From Deltaproteobacteria bacterium (GTDB lineage Bacteria; UBA10199; GCA-002796325; JACPFF01): DNA of 36,050 bases. The stretch lies in contig JACPFG010000038.1 of the NCBI GenBank assembly GCA_016183125.1, forward strand, positions 1 to 36,050, given 5' to 3'. Shown here piece after piece: positions 8,980 through 16,859 of this stretch. Numbering within the stretch: the stretch's first letter is position 1; each line of letters opens with the position of its first letter. Position numbers and translations under genes: made by a program. Under the pieces are notes generated by a model that had not been told where the DNA came from, searched no databases, and was given only the letters and a program-made list of their open reading frames with translations.

Positions 8980-10377
8980 TTAGATGGTCCGGGAGTAGAG
9001 CGGACGGCCGTTGGACGTCGCGGAGAGATACCGATCGAATACCATGGCGATGTTCCGCGCGAAGAGGCGCCCGAGCACGGTCACCTTGATTGTGGCCTCC
9101 GTGCAGGTCACCAGGCCGTCGTCTGAGAGCGGGCGCAAGGCCTCAAGTTCCGTCCTAAAATATTCGGCAAAATCGATGCCGAAGGCGGCATTGCAATCGG
9201 CCACAGCCAGATAATTATTGCAGAGAAGCTCCCTTATCACCACACGGCGGAGCAGATCGTCCTGCGTCAGCTTGCAGCCACGCTCAATCGGCATCTCCCC
9301 CGCCGCCAGCGCCCGACGGTAAGCCGCCAGCGTCTTGACATTCTGAGCGTAGCGACCCGCCACATCGCCGATCCCGGTGATCCCGAAGGCGATAAGATCG
9401 GTCCCTGCCTTAGTCGTATAGCCCTGAAAGTTTCGCCATAGCGTGCGCACGGCGCGCGCGCGGGCGAGCTCGTCGGTCGGCCGGGCAAAGTGATCCATCC
9501 CGATATATGCATAGCCGGCAGTTCCGAAGGCATCGATCCCATGCAGCAAAAGTGCGAGCTTAGTAGCTGGCGCAGGCAAGGTGGACGGATCGATCCTTCG
9601 TTGTTGGGCCTTAAGCCACGGGACAAAGGCAAAGTTATATAGCGCGATCCGATCCGGCTTTAGCCCTATAACCGCGTCCAGAGTAGCGGCGAAACGCTCA
9701 AGTGTCTGGTGCGGCAGGCCGTAGATCAGATCGACATTAATGCTGGCGAAACGGGCCGCGCGACACGCGTCGATCAGCATCGAGGTCATCTCGACCGGCT
9801 GGATGCGATTTATCGCCTCCTGCACGGCGGGGTGAAAATCCTGGATCCCCATGCTGATCCGGTTGAAACCGAGTTCTCTTAGTACGGCCACCTGCTCATT
9901 TGTAGTGACGCGAGGGTCGACCTCAACACCTATCTCGGCATCATTTGCCAGGGCGAAATGCCTGCGAAGGATCGCCATCAGTCGGCTAAGCTGCGCCGGC
10001 GAAAGATATGTCGGCGTCCCGCCTCCCCAGTGGAGTTGGACCACCGGCCGACCGCGATCCACGCCCCCTGCAACGATGGCAATCTCCCGTTCTAGGTCGC
10101 TTAGGTACTCGTCGGCCAAGGCCTTTTTCTTGGTAATGATCACATTGCAGCCGCAAAACGTGCAGTGGGCCTCGCAGAACGGCAGGTGGACGTAGAGCGA
10201 TAAAGGCCGCGCGGTAGTGTTGCTCTCCTTAAGCGCCTGCGCATAGTCCGCGGCATCAAACGGCGCTTGCCAGGCCGGCGCCGTGGGATAACTGGTATAG
10301 CGCGGTCCAGGCCGGTCGTATTTGGCGATCAGCGCCGCCGGCAATTCTATGCGCTGGTTGTCGATGCGGCATTCCAT
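8980..10377 (-). CDS. hemN: Oxygen-independent coproporphyrinogen III oxidase
   Basis: Radical-SAM enzyme converting coproporphyrinogen III to protoporphyrinogen IX without oxygen in heme biosynthesis. The 465 residues match the length of E. coli HemN (457). PGPRYTSYPTAP at 24-35, the [4Fe-4S] motif Cys68-x3-Cys72-x2-Cys75 followed by GC, LHWGGGTPTYL, GVEVDPR, LGFNRISMGIQDF and NVDLIYGLPHQT are all present. Its start overlaps the hemE end by 31 bp, so the pair is co-transcribed. The presence of HemN, with no oxygen-dependent hemF here, is consistent with anaerobic or microaerobic growth but does not prove it. The stop overlaps the ATG of the cruF remnant. Confidence 0.95.
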   Translation of the reverse strand: MECRIDNQRIELPAALIAKYDRPGPRYTSYPTAPAWQAPFDAADYAQALKESNTTARPLSLYVHLPFCEAHCTFCGCNVIITKKKALADEYLSDLEREIAIVAGGVDRGRPVVQLHWGGGTPTYLSPAQLSRLMAILRRHFALANDAEIGVEVDPRVTTNEQVAVLRELGFNRISMGIQDFHPAVQEAINRIQPVEMTSMLIDACRAARFASINVDLIYGLPHQTLERFAATLDAVIGLKPDRIALYNFAFVPWLKAQQRRIDPSTLPAPATKLALLLHGIDAFGTAGYAYIGMDHFARPTDELARARAVRTLWRNFQGYTTKAGTDLIAFGITGIGDVAGRYAQNVKTLAAYRRALAAGEMPIERGCKLTQDDLLRRVVIRELLCNNYLAVADCNAAFGIDFAEYFRTELEALRPLSDDGLVTCTEATIKVTVLGRLFARNIAMVFDRYLSATSNGRPLYSRTI

Positions 10378-11399
10378 TTCTGAACGGTCTCCACGAAGGC
10401 CGCGACGTTTGCAACAGGGGTCTGTTTAAGCACGCCGTGACCGAGGTTTGCGATGTAGCCGGTGTCGCCCCCTTCCACACACATTACTTGTGTGGCCTTG
10501 CGCACCTCCGGTTCCGATTTAAGCAGCAACTCAGGCGGCAGGTTCCCCTGAAGGGAGACACCTGCCGGCAGCCGAAGGCGGGCCTCTGTAAGCGTCAGCC
10601 GCCAATCGACGCTGACGACATCGGCCCCGCTGGATCCTAGCTGCTCGACCAGATGGCGGCACTCGCCACAGTATATGACGATCGGGACCTTAGTACCGAC
10701 GGCCTTGCGCACGTCCGCAATTACCTCGCTTAAGACCGGCAGGACCACATTATCAAACTCGATGGGGGATAGGAGCCCCGCCCATGTCTCGAAGATCTGT
10801 AGGACATGTGCGCCGGCCTTGGCCTGGGCCGTTAGATACGGCACCAGCATGGCGCGTAACTTGGCGAACAGCGCGGCGCGAAACCGCGCATCGTCGAGCA
10901 AGAGGGCCGTGCAACGCTCGCGGCTGGTCATTCCCCCACCCGTAACCATGTAGGTGGCAAGCGTCCAGGGACCGCCGGCAAACCCGATAACGGCCGCCTT
11001 GCCGTTGACCGCCTCTCGCACAGAGGCCAGCGTGGAGAGTAAAAAGGGGACCTGTTGCTCCGGGTCCGGAACGGATAATCTTTCGACATCGGCCAGCGTC
11101 ACGATGGGCGGATCGAGTCGCGGTCCTGCATCTTCCACCGTAAGTGGCATCCCCATCGCAGCAATCGGGATCAGGATGTCGCAAAATACGACCACGCCGT
11201 CCATCCCGAATCGCCGCCACGGCTGAAGCGTAATTTCGGTGGCCAGCTCCGGCGTCCGGCAGCAGGTCAGGAAGTCGTGCCTCTTTCTTAGCGCCTGATA
11301 TTCCGGAAGATAGCGCCCCGCCTGGCGCATCAGCCATACCGGGGGACGATCGACCGTCTGACCGCGCGCCGCCGTTAGAAATCTGGTGACCGGATCCAT
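10347..11399 (-). CDS. hemE: Uroporphyrinogen decarboxylase
   Basis: Cytosolic enzyme that decarboxylates the four acetate side chains of uroporphyrinogen III to give coproporphyrinogen III, the substrate of the adjacent HemN. The 350 residues are full length. The N-terminal signature PPVWLMRQAGRYLPEYQ, the FCDILIP motif with its key Asp, GFAGGPWTLATYM, and C-terminal LQGNLPPELL and NLGHGVLKQTP are intact. It starts about 54 bp downstream of the ftsZ stop on the same strand, so it could be read from the division operon or from a promoter inside ftsZ; none was identified. hemE next to dcw genes is an unusual but not unique placement. Confidence 0.95.
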   Translation of the reverse strand: MDPVTRFLTAARGQTVDRPPVWLMRQAGRYLPEYQALRKRHDFLTCCRTPELATEITLQPWRRFGMDGVVVFCDILIPIAAMGMPLTVEDAGPRLDPPIVTLADVERLSVPDPEQQVPFLLSTLASVREAVNGKAAVIGFAGGPWTLATYMVTGGGMTSRERCTALLLDDARFRAALFAKLRAMLVPYLTAQAKAGAHVLQIFETWAGLLSPIEFDNVVLPVLSEVIADVRKAVGTKVPIVIYCGECRHLVEQLGSSGADVVSVDWRLTLTEARLRLPAGVSLQGNLPPELLLKSEPEVRKATQVMCVEGGDTGYIANLGHGVLKQTPVANVAAFVETVQKWNAASTTSA

Positions 11400-11453
11400 A
11401 GCCGGTCATCGTAGGCCGACAAGATACGCATTGTAAAGCACATGAGAGTTTCC

Positions 11454-12746
11454 CTAATCCGCCTGCTTCCTTAGAAAAGTTGGTATATCATATTCATCTT
11501 CTCGCTGGTCCGGCAGGCCGATCTCGGCCATGATTTCGCGAAGATCGATGGGACTGCCGAATGGTCGTCCAGCCTGCTCCTTCGTCCAGCTCCCACCCAC
11601 CGTCGTCGGCCGCTCCTCCCCTACGGATAGACGCAGCGCCGCCTCCGGACGCTCAACCGGTGGGGTCGGATAGACGAGGGGTCGCGCGACCGGCTGAGTT
11701 CCGTCGCCGGGCGCATCCTCGTTTGGAGCCCTTTCGGTCCACGACCCCGGCTTGATCCCGACCGCTCGCGACCGTACTGCCCCTCTAACTGACCGATTGA
11801 ACCCGGTAGCTATTACCGTGACCCTTAGTTCGTCTGTAAGCGATTCGTCGATCACAGCGCCGAAGATGATGTTGGCATCCTCATGGGCCTCCTCCTGGAT
11901 CAGCTTAGAGGCCTCGTGGACCTCGTGCAGCGTCATGTTAGGCCCGCCGGTGATGTTTATAAGAAGCCCGGTCGCCCCGCGAATGGATACGTTCTCCAGC
12001 AAAGGACTGGAGATCGCCTTGGTAGCCGCATCGATCGCCCGGTTCTCTCCGGTCCCGATCCCGGTCCCCATGAGGGCCATCCCCATCTCGTTCATTACGG
12101 TCCGTACGTCGGCAAAGTCGAGGTTGATAAGCCCCTGCACCGTGATCAGATCGGAGATCCCCTTCACCGCGTGGAGCAGGACCTCGTCTGCCATCTTGAA
12201 GGTCGCAAGCACCGTCGTCTCCTTCCCCGCGATGCCGACCAGCTTCTCGTTCGGTATCGTGATCAATGTGTCGACGGCCTCGCGGAGTTGTGCGATCCCC
12301 TCCTCGGCCAACCGCGCGCGCCGCTTCCCTTCGAAGGCGAACGGTTTGGTGACGACCGCCACGGAAAGGGCCCCGCATTCCTTGGCGATCTTTGCGACGA
12401 CAGGCGCCGCGCCTGTCCCGGTCCCGCCACCCATCCCCGCCGTGATAAAGACCATGTCTGCCCCCATCAGGGAATCGGCAATGGCCCGCTGGTCTTCAAG
12501 CGCCGCCTGCTTGCCGATCTCCGGATTGGCCCCGGCCCCTAAGCCCTTCGTCAACTCACGGCCGAGTTGGATCTTCTGCGGGGAGCCATTTGTCTTGAGC
12601 GCCTGCAGATCGGTATTCGCCGCTATGAAATCGACCCCCTCCAACCGGTCTCTAATCATCGTGTTGATCGCGTTTCCACCTGCGCCGCCCACGCCGATCA
12701 CCTTGATCTTCGCCCCCTGGCGGACCTGCTCCACCAATTCGAACAT
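11454..12746 (-). CDS. ftsZ: Cell division protein FtsZ
   Basis: Tubulin-like GTPase forming the Z ring at the future division site. From the ATG at 12746 the product is 430 residues: MFELVEQ, then IKVIGVGGAGGNAIN, the tubulin signature GGGTGTG at 106-112, the T7 loop NLDFADV at 208-214 with catalytic Asp210, a variable Pro-rich linker, and the conserved tail DIPTFLRKQAD that binds FtsA and other partners. GGGAGGAA five bases ahead of this ATG supports the start. The same frame stays open upstream to an ATG at 13001, which also has AGGAGG in front and would add 85 Arg/Gly-rich residues. I prefer the shorter form, since homologues begin at MFE. Confidence 0.95.
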   Translation of the reverse strand: MFELVEQVRQGAKIKVIGVGGAGGNAINTMIRDRLEGVDFIAANTDLQALKTNGSPQKIQLGRELTKGLGAGANPEIGKQAALEDQRAIADSLMGADMVFITAGMGGGTGTGAAPVVAKIAKECGALSVAVVTKPFAFEGKRRARLAEEGIAQLREAVDTLITIPNEKLVGIAGKETTVLATFKMADEVLLHAVKGISDLITVQGLINLDFADVRTVMNEMGMALMGTGIGTGENRAIDAATKAISSPLLENVSIRGATGLLINITGGPNMTLHEVHEASKLIQEEAHEDANIIFGAVIDESLTDELRVTVIATGFNRSVRGAVRSRAVGIKPGSWTERAPNEDAPGDGTQPVARPLVYPTPPVERPEAALRLSVGEERPTTVGGSWTKEQAGRPFGSPIDLREIMAEIGLPDQREDEYDIPTFLRKQAD

Positions 12747-13010
12747 AAGTTCCTCCCGTGACGTCTCAGTTGATGTTTGTGCACTCACCGCCTCGGCAGA
12801 CAGCGGTAGACTTCCATGGCGGGTGACTTCGGTCGGGGGACCCCCATAGCCGCCGGCAGCCGTTTTGCGGCGACGCCGGATGCGAGGGTGACCTCCTCCA
12901 TAAGACCTGGCGGATCCGCCACGCAGTGTGGCGGAGGCGGCAGGACCCGCCATTCTTCGTCTCGTTAGCTGTGCTCTGCGCCGCGCCTGTCGCTTTGGCA
13001 TACATCCTCC
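12747..13010 (-). repeat. Hairpin-rich spacer between ftsA and ftsZ, open in the ftsZ frame
   Basis: 264 bp separate ftsA from the ftsZ start, unusual in a cluster where most genes overlap. On the plus strand it holds GGCGGATCCGCC (12909-12920), a stem of CCGCCAC and GTGGCGG with a five-base loop (12916-12934), and GGCGG...CCGCC (12936-12951). The stems overlap and resemble a palindromic repeat, with no T-run. AGGAGG directly follows the ftsA stop and precedes the ATG at 13001, as though an original ribosome binding site had been separated from ftsZ by inserted DNA. No stop occurs in the ftsZ frame through the spacer. No second copy was found in the window. Confidence 0.5.
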
Positions 13011-14240
13011 TCAAAAGAGTTCGTTAAACCATTCCTTGACCCGCCCTTTAAACTTTCCATACGTAGTCTTATCGGCCGGCTGCGTCCGTTCATCGCCCCG
13101 CAGTGTCTTTCCGCCAAGCATCACCAGGCCGACCCCCGCGCCGTACATAGGACTGCGCACCACGTCTACCAGGCCACCCACGTTCTTTGGCAGCCCCCGC
13201 CGAACCGGCAGGTTGAAGACCTGTTCGGCCAGTTCCGGCATCCCCTCCAGCACTGCGCAACCCCCGGTGAGAACGACGCCGGCCGCCAGCCGATCTTCAA
13301 ACCCGGACCGGACGATCTCCTGCCGCGTCAATTGGAAGAGTTCCTCGACTCGCGGCTCCAGCACCTCGGCAAGGATCTGGCGGGAGAGTATCCGCGGGCT
13401 CCGTCCGCCGACACTCGGCACCTCGATCGTCTCGTCTTTCTGCACCATCGAACTAAGCACGCATCCGTACTTCTGCTTGATCTTATCCGCTTCGTGAGCG
13501 GGCGTGCGCAGTCCCACCGCCACATCGTTAGTAAGATGATTGCCACCCACCGGCAGCACGCTTGAATACATGACGCTGCCGTTGCAAAAGATCGCCAGAT
13601 CGGTGGTGCCGCCTCCCACGTCGATCAGCACGACGCCCAGCTCCCGTTCGTCTTGGCCGAGAACCGCCTCCGCGCCGGCCAACTGCTCTAGGATCATCTC
13701 GTGCACCGTGAGTCCTGCGCGATTACAACATTTGATTACGTTCTGCGCCGCCGAGGCTGCAGCGGTTACAATGTGCACCTTCGCCTCCAGGCGGACACCG
13801 CTCATGCCGATCGGGTCCTTCACCCCGTCCTGGTCGTCGATGATGTATTCCTGCGGGATGACGTGGATCACCTCCCGATCGACCGGGATAGCCACCGCCT
13901 GCGCCGCGTCGATCACCCGTTTGACGTCTGTGGCGCGCGCCTCCTTCTCCTTGATTGCGACGATACCGCGGCTGTTTATCCCCTTGATATGCGCGCCGCC
14001 TATACCGACATAGACGCCGGTTATATCGCAGCCTGCCATCAGCTCCGCCTCCTCGACCGCCTTGCGGATCGACTCGACGGTGCTTTCTATGTTGACCACC
14101 ATCCCCTTGCGCAGTCCTCGCGACGGATGTGTGCCGATGCCGATGATGTTGACCCCCTCCTCGGTCACCTCGCCCACGATTGCGCAGGTCTTCGTCGTCC
14201 CTATATCCAGGCCTACGACGAGTTCTTCATGCTTGCCCAT
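13011..14240 (-). CDS. ftsA: Cell division protein FtsA
   Basis: Actin-like ATPase that tethers FtsZ filaments to the inner membrane and recruits later divisome proteins. The 409 residues carry the N-terminal VVGLDIGTTKTCAIVGE phosphate-1 motif, the 1C domain region with RGLRKGMVVNIEST, phosphate-2 VVLIDVGGGTTDLAIF, the adenosine motif GVVLTGGCAVLEGM, and a short amphipathic C-terminal helix (KGRVKEWFNELF) that would be the membrane anchor. A good GGAGGAGG lies just before the ATG at 14240. It sits between ftsQ and ftsZ as expected. Confidence 0.96.
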   Translation of the reverse strand: MGKHEELVVGLDIGTTKTCAIVGEVTEEGVNIIGIGTHPSRGLRKGMVVNIESTVESIRKAVEEAELMAGCDITGVYVGIGGAHIKGINSRGIVAIKEKEARATDVKRVIDAAQAVAIPVDREVIHVIPQEYIIDDQDGVKDPIGMSGVRLEAKVHIVTAAASAAQNVIKCCNRAGLTVHEMILEQLAGAEAVLGQDERELGVVLIDVGGGTTDLAIFCNGSVMYSSVLPVGGNHLTNDVAVGLRTPAHEADKIKQKYGCVLSSMVQKDETIEVPSVGGRSPRILSRQILAEVLEPRVEELFQLTRQEIVRSGFEDRLAAGVVLTGGCAVLEGMPELAEQVFNLPVRRGLPKNVGGLVDVVRSPMYGAGVGLVMLGGKTLRGDERTQPADKTTYGKFKGRVKEWFNELF

Positions 14241-14268
14241 AGCTGCCTCCTCCTTGTCGGACTGCCGT

Positions 14269-15063
14269 TTACCTCACCACGATCCGTCGGTCGACCCGCA
14301 GATCGACCACAGCGACATTTCGTCCCCCCGGCAAGACGGGCAGCATATTATGCAATCGTCGCAACTGCCCGTCCGCCATCCGCTCGCCGATCCGCAACAC
14401 CAACGTCGGTCGTTCGGTCACCACCGTCAACCTCCCGTACCTATCCCTCGCCACCTCCGCCAAACCGACCGCCTCCCCCACGGCCGTTCGCTCGAACACC
14501 TCCTTCGCCTCCAAAAGTTCGCGCATCTGTCCCGAATGCCCTAACCCGTCATTATCCACTTGAACCTCCGTCACGCCTGAAAGGATCGGCAGGTCGGCAG
14601 GGTCACCGGCCTGCCACTGCTTGAAGATCACACCCGCCTCGTCGACGAGATACAATCCCTCCACGTTTAGAAGAGCGGCCGGTCGCCGTTCACCTATATA
14701 GATCCAGACGGTGCACGGCAGCTTGCGCCGAACCGCCACCTCGGCGACCCACGGATCGCCGCGCAACCGTTCCTGCACGGCAGTCAAGGGGACCCGAAAT
14801 ATATTCGTGCCGATGGCGACACTTGCGCGCTCGCGTACCGCCTCGGCCGCGAGGAAACGGAGGTCTCCCTGCACTACCACTTCGTCCACCGCGAAGAGGG
14901 GGAGCATGGTGACGGCCATGTACCCACCGAACAACACCCCCATCCCCACGCACCAGGCCAACACAATTACCGCGATCCGCTCGATCCGCCGGCGCCAACG
15001 CCGCCAGGCCTTGCGGCGGCGCTCGCGTAAGCGAACAACCTGCTGTTCCAAAAAGAAGCTCAT
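14269..15063 (-). CDS. ftsQ: Cell division protein FtsQ (POTRA domain)
   Basis: Bitopic inner-membrane protein linking FtsZ-side and septal synthesis parts of the divisome. The chosen ATG at 15063 (MSFFLEQQ) overlaps the ddl stop as ATGA, the usual coupling, and gives 264 residues; the open frame reaches 15105 but that part lies within ddl. There is a basic cytoplasmic segment (RLRERRRKAWRRWRRR), one membrane helix around residues 30-52, a POTRA domain (LPLFAVDEVVVQGD ... DPWVAEVAVRRKLPCTVWI) and the FtsQ domain with ERRPAALLNVEGLYLVDEAG. Length and order are typical. Confidence 0.92.
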   Translation of the reverse strand: MSFFLEQQVVRLRERRRKAWRRWRRRIERIAVIVLAWCVGMGVLFGGYMAVTMLPLFAVDEVVVQGDLRFLAAEAVRERASVAIGTNIFRVPLTAVQERLRGDPWVAEVAVRRKLPCTVWIYIGERRPAALLNVEGLYLVDEAGVIFKQWQAGDPADLPILSGVTEVQVDNDGLGHSGQMRELLEAKEVFERTAVGEAVGLAEVARDRYGRLTVVTERPTLVLRIGERMADGQLRRLHNMLPVLPGGRNVAVVDLRVDRRIVVR

Positions 15064-15917
15064 GCCGATATCTCCACCCGCGCGTCCTCCAATATCAGTT
15101 CGCAAAGCGACCCGAATCCGATCCCGGCCTGAGCGGCCGCCTTCGGAATCAGCGAGGTCGCCGTCATCCCGGGGATGGTGTTCAGTTCCAAAAAGACCGC
15201 GCTGCCGTCCGGTCGCACGATGTAATCCGCTCTAGCGAAGCCCCTGCACTCAAGAGTCTGCCAGAGCCGCGAGGTCCACTCGCCCAGCAGCTGGTCGGTT
15301 GCCGGCGCTATCCGCGCCGGACAAATATATTCGGTCATCCCCTTGGTGTATTTAGCGGTGTAGTCGTAAAAACCGCCCTTCGGGACGATCTCGATCGTGG
15401 GGAGCAGGCGCCCAGCCACCATCCCAACAGTGACCTCCGTGCCGGCAACAAATTCCTCGACCACAATCTTCGGATCGGAACTCGCGGCCAGTTGCAGTGC
15501 GCCGGGCAGTTCCTCTTCCTTGCGCACGATAGTCATTCCGACTGTGGACCCTTCGCGCACAGGTTTCACGACTAACGGGCATCCCAGCGCCAACCGTTCG
15601 ACGAAATGCCCGATCGGCTCGGTCGTTGCGTAATATAGCTGTCCGTTGGCCACCGGGATCTCCAACTCGTGCGCCAGCTGCTTGCAAACCGACTTGTCCA
15701 TGGCTACCGCCGAGGCAAGCACACCGCTCCCCGTATACGGAATCCGGAGAGACTCGAGTAATCCCTGGATCGTCCCGTCCTCGCCGAATCGGCCATGCAG
15801 CGCAACGAAGGCGACATCGATTGGCGTCTTAAGCAGCTCGCCCACCGGGTCCGAACCGATGTCGATCTCCATCACCTCATAGCCGGCATCCCGCAGCGAA
15901 CCCAATCCGTTTGCCAT
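15060..15917 (-). CDS. ddl: D-alanine-D-alanine ligase, N-terminally truncated
   Basis: ATP-grasp enzyme making D-Ala-D-Ala for MurF. The 285 residues contain HGRFGEDGTIQG (41-52), PYTGSGVLASAVAMDK, VVKPVREGSTVG, the omega-loop GGFYDYTAKYTKG with the conserved Tyr, and metal-binding FLELNTIPGMTATSL. Relatives have about 305 residues and start with a GG-S-AEREVSL loop whose Glu (Glu15 in E. coli DdlB) contacts D-Ala. Here that loop and everything before it are gone. In the ddl frame the codons before the ATG read K-S-G, then the murB TGA, so homology restarts immediately after murB. No SD is apparent. A deletion of about 60 bp or more at the murB-ddl junction is likely, and activity is doubtful unless another Ddl exists. 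Confidence 0.85.
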   Translation of the reverse strand: MANGLGSLRDAGYEVMEIDIGSDPVGELLKTPIDVAFVALHGRFGEDGTIQGLLESLRIPYTGSGVLASAVAMDKSVCKQLAHELEIPVANGQLYYATTEPIGHFVERLALGCPLVVKPVREGSTVGMTIVRKEEELPGALQLAASSDPKIVVEEFVAGTEVTVGMVAGRLLPTIEIVPKGGFYDYTAKYTKGMTEYICPARIAPATDQLLGEWTSRLWQTLECRGFARADYIVRPDGSAVFLELNTIPGMTATSLIPKAAAQAGIGFGSLCELILEDARVEISA

Positions 15918-15926
15918 GCCACTTTT

Positions 15927-16859
15927 TCACTGTAGCTCTTCCCCCATCATCACGATCTCCGGTTCCAAAAGGATCCCTGACGACTCTTTCACTCTCTCGC
16001 GAATCAGTCGGATCAGCACCTCGACATCCTTGGCGGTAGCGCCACCTTCATTGACGATCCAATTACCGTGCTGATTAGCCACGCGGGCCCCGCCGACCCG
16101 CACCCCTTTGAGTCCGGCCTCCTCGATCAATTGCCACGCCGACTTCCCCCCCGGATTTTTGAAGATAGATCCCAGGCTAGGCTGATGACCCGGCTGCGCG
16201 GCCTGCCGATTGGCGCGGAGCGTCTCAAGCCTAGCTCGCACCGCATCCGGGGAGCTCCGACTGACGCTCAGACGCGCGGCGACTATTACTGCCTGGCGTG
16301 GCACCTTGGCGCGCCGGTAGCCAAACTCCATCGCCTCCCGGCTGCGTGTCACTAATTTTCCGGTTCGGTCGCACCAGATGACTTCAAGGACTGCATCACC
16401 GATACAACCGGCCGGGGTCCCTGCATTCATCACAAGAGCGCCACCGACGGTCCCCGGAATTCCTTCCAATCCCTCCAGGCCGGCAAGCCCCTCCTCCGCG
16501 CATAAACCGAGCAACCTTTTTAGCTTGGCGCCCCCCTCGGCGTAGAGGACTGCTGCCGATTGCGACTGCCCCTCCTCGATCCGCACGCTGCAGAGCGCCC
16601 CTATATGTACGGCCAGCCCCCTAATGCCGCCGTCCCGTATCAGCAGATTGCTCCCGCGCCCTATGTTGCACCATGGGATCCCCTCCGCCGTCGCCCACCG
16701 GAGCAGCGCCGCCAGCTCCTCCCCATCCGCCGGTTCTACCCACGCATCAGCCGGGCCGCCCACCTGGATCGTAGTATGCTGGCGCATCGGCTCGCCTAAT
16801 CGAACCGTGCCGCGCACCATTCGTGACAACTGTTCCTGTTGGATTGTCGTCAATCCCAT
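15927..16859 (-). CDS. murB: UDP-N-acetylenolpyruvoylglucosamine reductase
   Basis: FAD enzyme reducing UDP-GlcNAc-enolpyruvate to UDP-MurNAc with NADPH. I start at the ATG at 16859 (MGLTTIQQEQL), overlapping the murC stop by 10 bp; the longer open frame lies inside murC. The 310 residues include the FAD motif WCNIGRGSNLLIRDGGIRG, GLEGLEGIPGTVGGALVMNAG, the catalytic Ser in GSIFKNPGG, and LLEPEI near the C-terminus with the second catalytic Glu. The last residues MMGEELQ run directly into the damaged start of ddl, so a few residues of the murB tail may also derive from the junction. Confidence 0.95.
   Translation of the reverse strand: MGLTTIQQEQLSRMVRGTVRLGEPMRQHTTIQVGGPADAWVEPADGEELAALLRWATAEGIPWCNIGRGSNLLIRDGGIRGLAVHIGALCSVRIEEGQSQSAAVLYAEGGAKLKRLLGLCAEEGLAGLEGLEGIPGTVGGALVMNAGTPAGCIGDAVLEVIWCDRTGKLVTRSREAMEFGYRRAKVPRQAVIVAARLSVSRSSPDAVRARLETLRANRQAAQPGHQPSLGSIFKNPGGKSAWQLIEEAGLKGVRVGGARVANQHGNWIVNEGGATAKDVEVLIRLIRERVKESSGILLEPEIVMMGEELQ

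Larger units (their letters stand above)
8183..8980 (-). pseudogene. CruF-like carotenoid biosynthesis membrane protein, degraded
   Basis: Only the central and C-terminal parts are recognisable. ALAGALLTMILDIIIDPL, then the HGGPYFGVPLSNFAGWFLVPLL run and a last helix pair (ALFYTAIAAFNIVITFAIGQ, LGWVALIGLFIIL) are typical of the DUF422/CruF carotenoid hydratase family. The expected first three to four membrane helices are missing. In their place the frame runs through about 75 residues of Arg/Pro-rich sequence from hairpin-bearing DNA (8770-8970). The loop between the last recognisable helices contains an in-frame copy of a repeat also found at 35832-35976. The end reads through antisense spoVR for 28 codons, so the original stop seems lost. 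The ATG overlaps the hemN stop (TAATG), hinting at an earlier operon place. Probably non-functional. Confidence 0.65.

Noticed and set aside
11752-12849. 365-codon open frame antisense to ftsZ
   Set aside because: FtsZ on the other strand is unambiguous; this frame is low-complexity Ser/Pro/Ala-rich and has no family features.
12766-13014. 82-codon open frame overlapping the ftsA end and the ftsA-ftsZ spacer
   Set aside because: It is in a different phase from ftsZ with no recognisable content; it is a by-product of the GC-rich spacer.
15915-15930. MurB and Ddl lying in one phase across a TGA, suggesting stop-codon recoding or a MurB-Ddl fusion
   Set aside because: TGA is used as a normal stop by ftsA, murC, murD and other genes here, and readthrough would still not supply the missing Ddl N-terminus.
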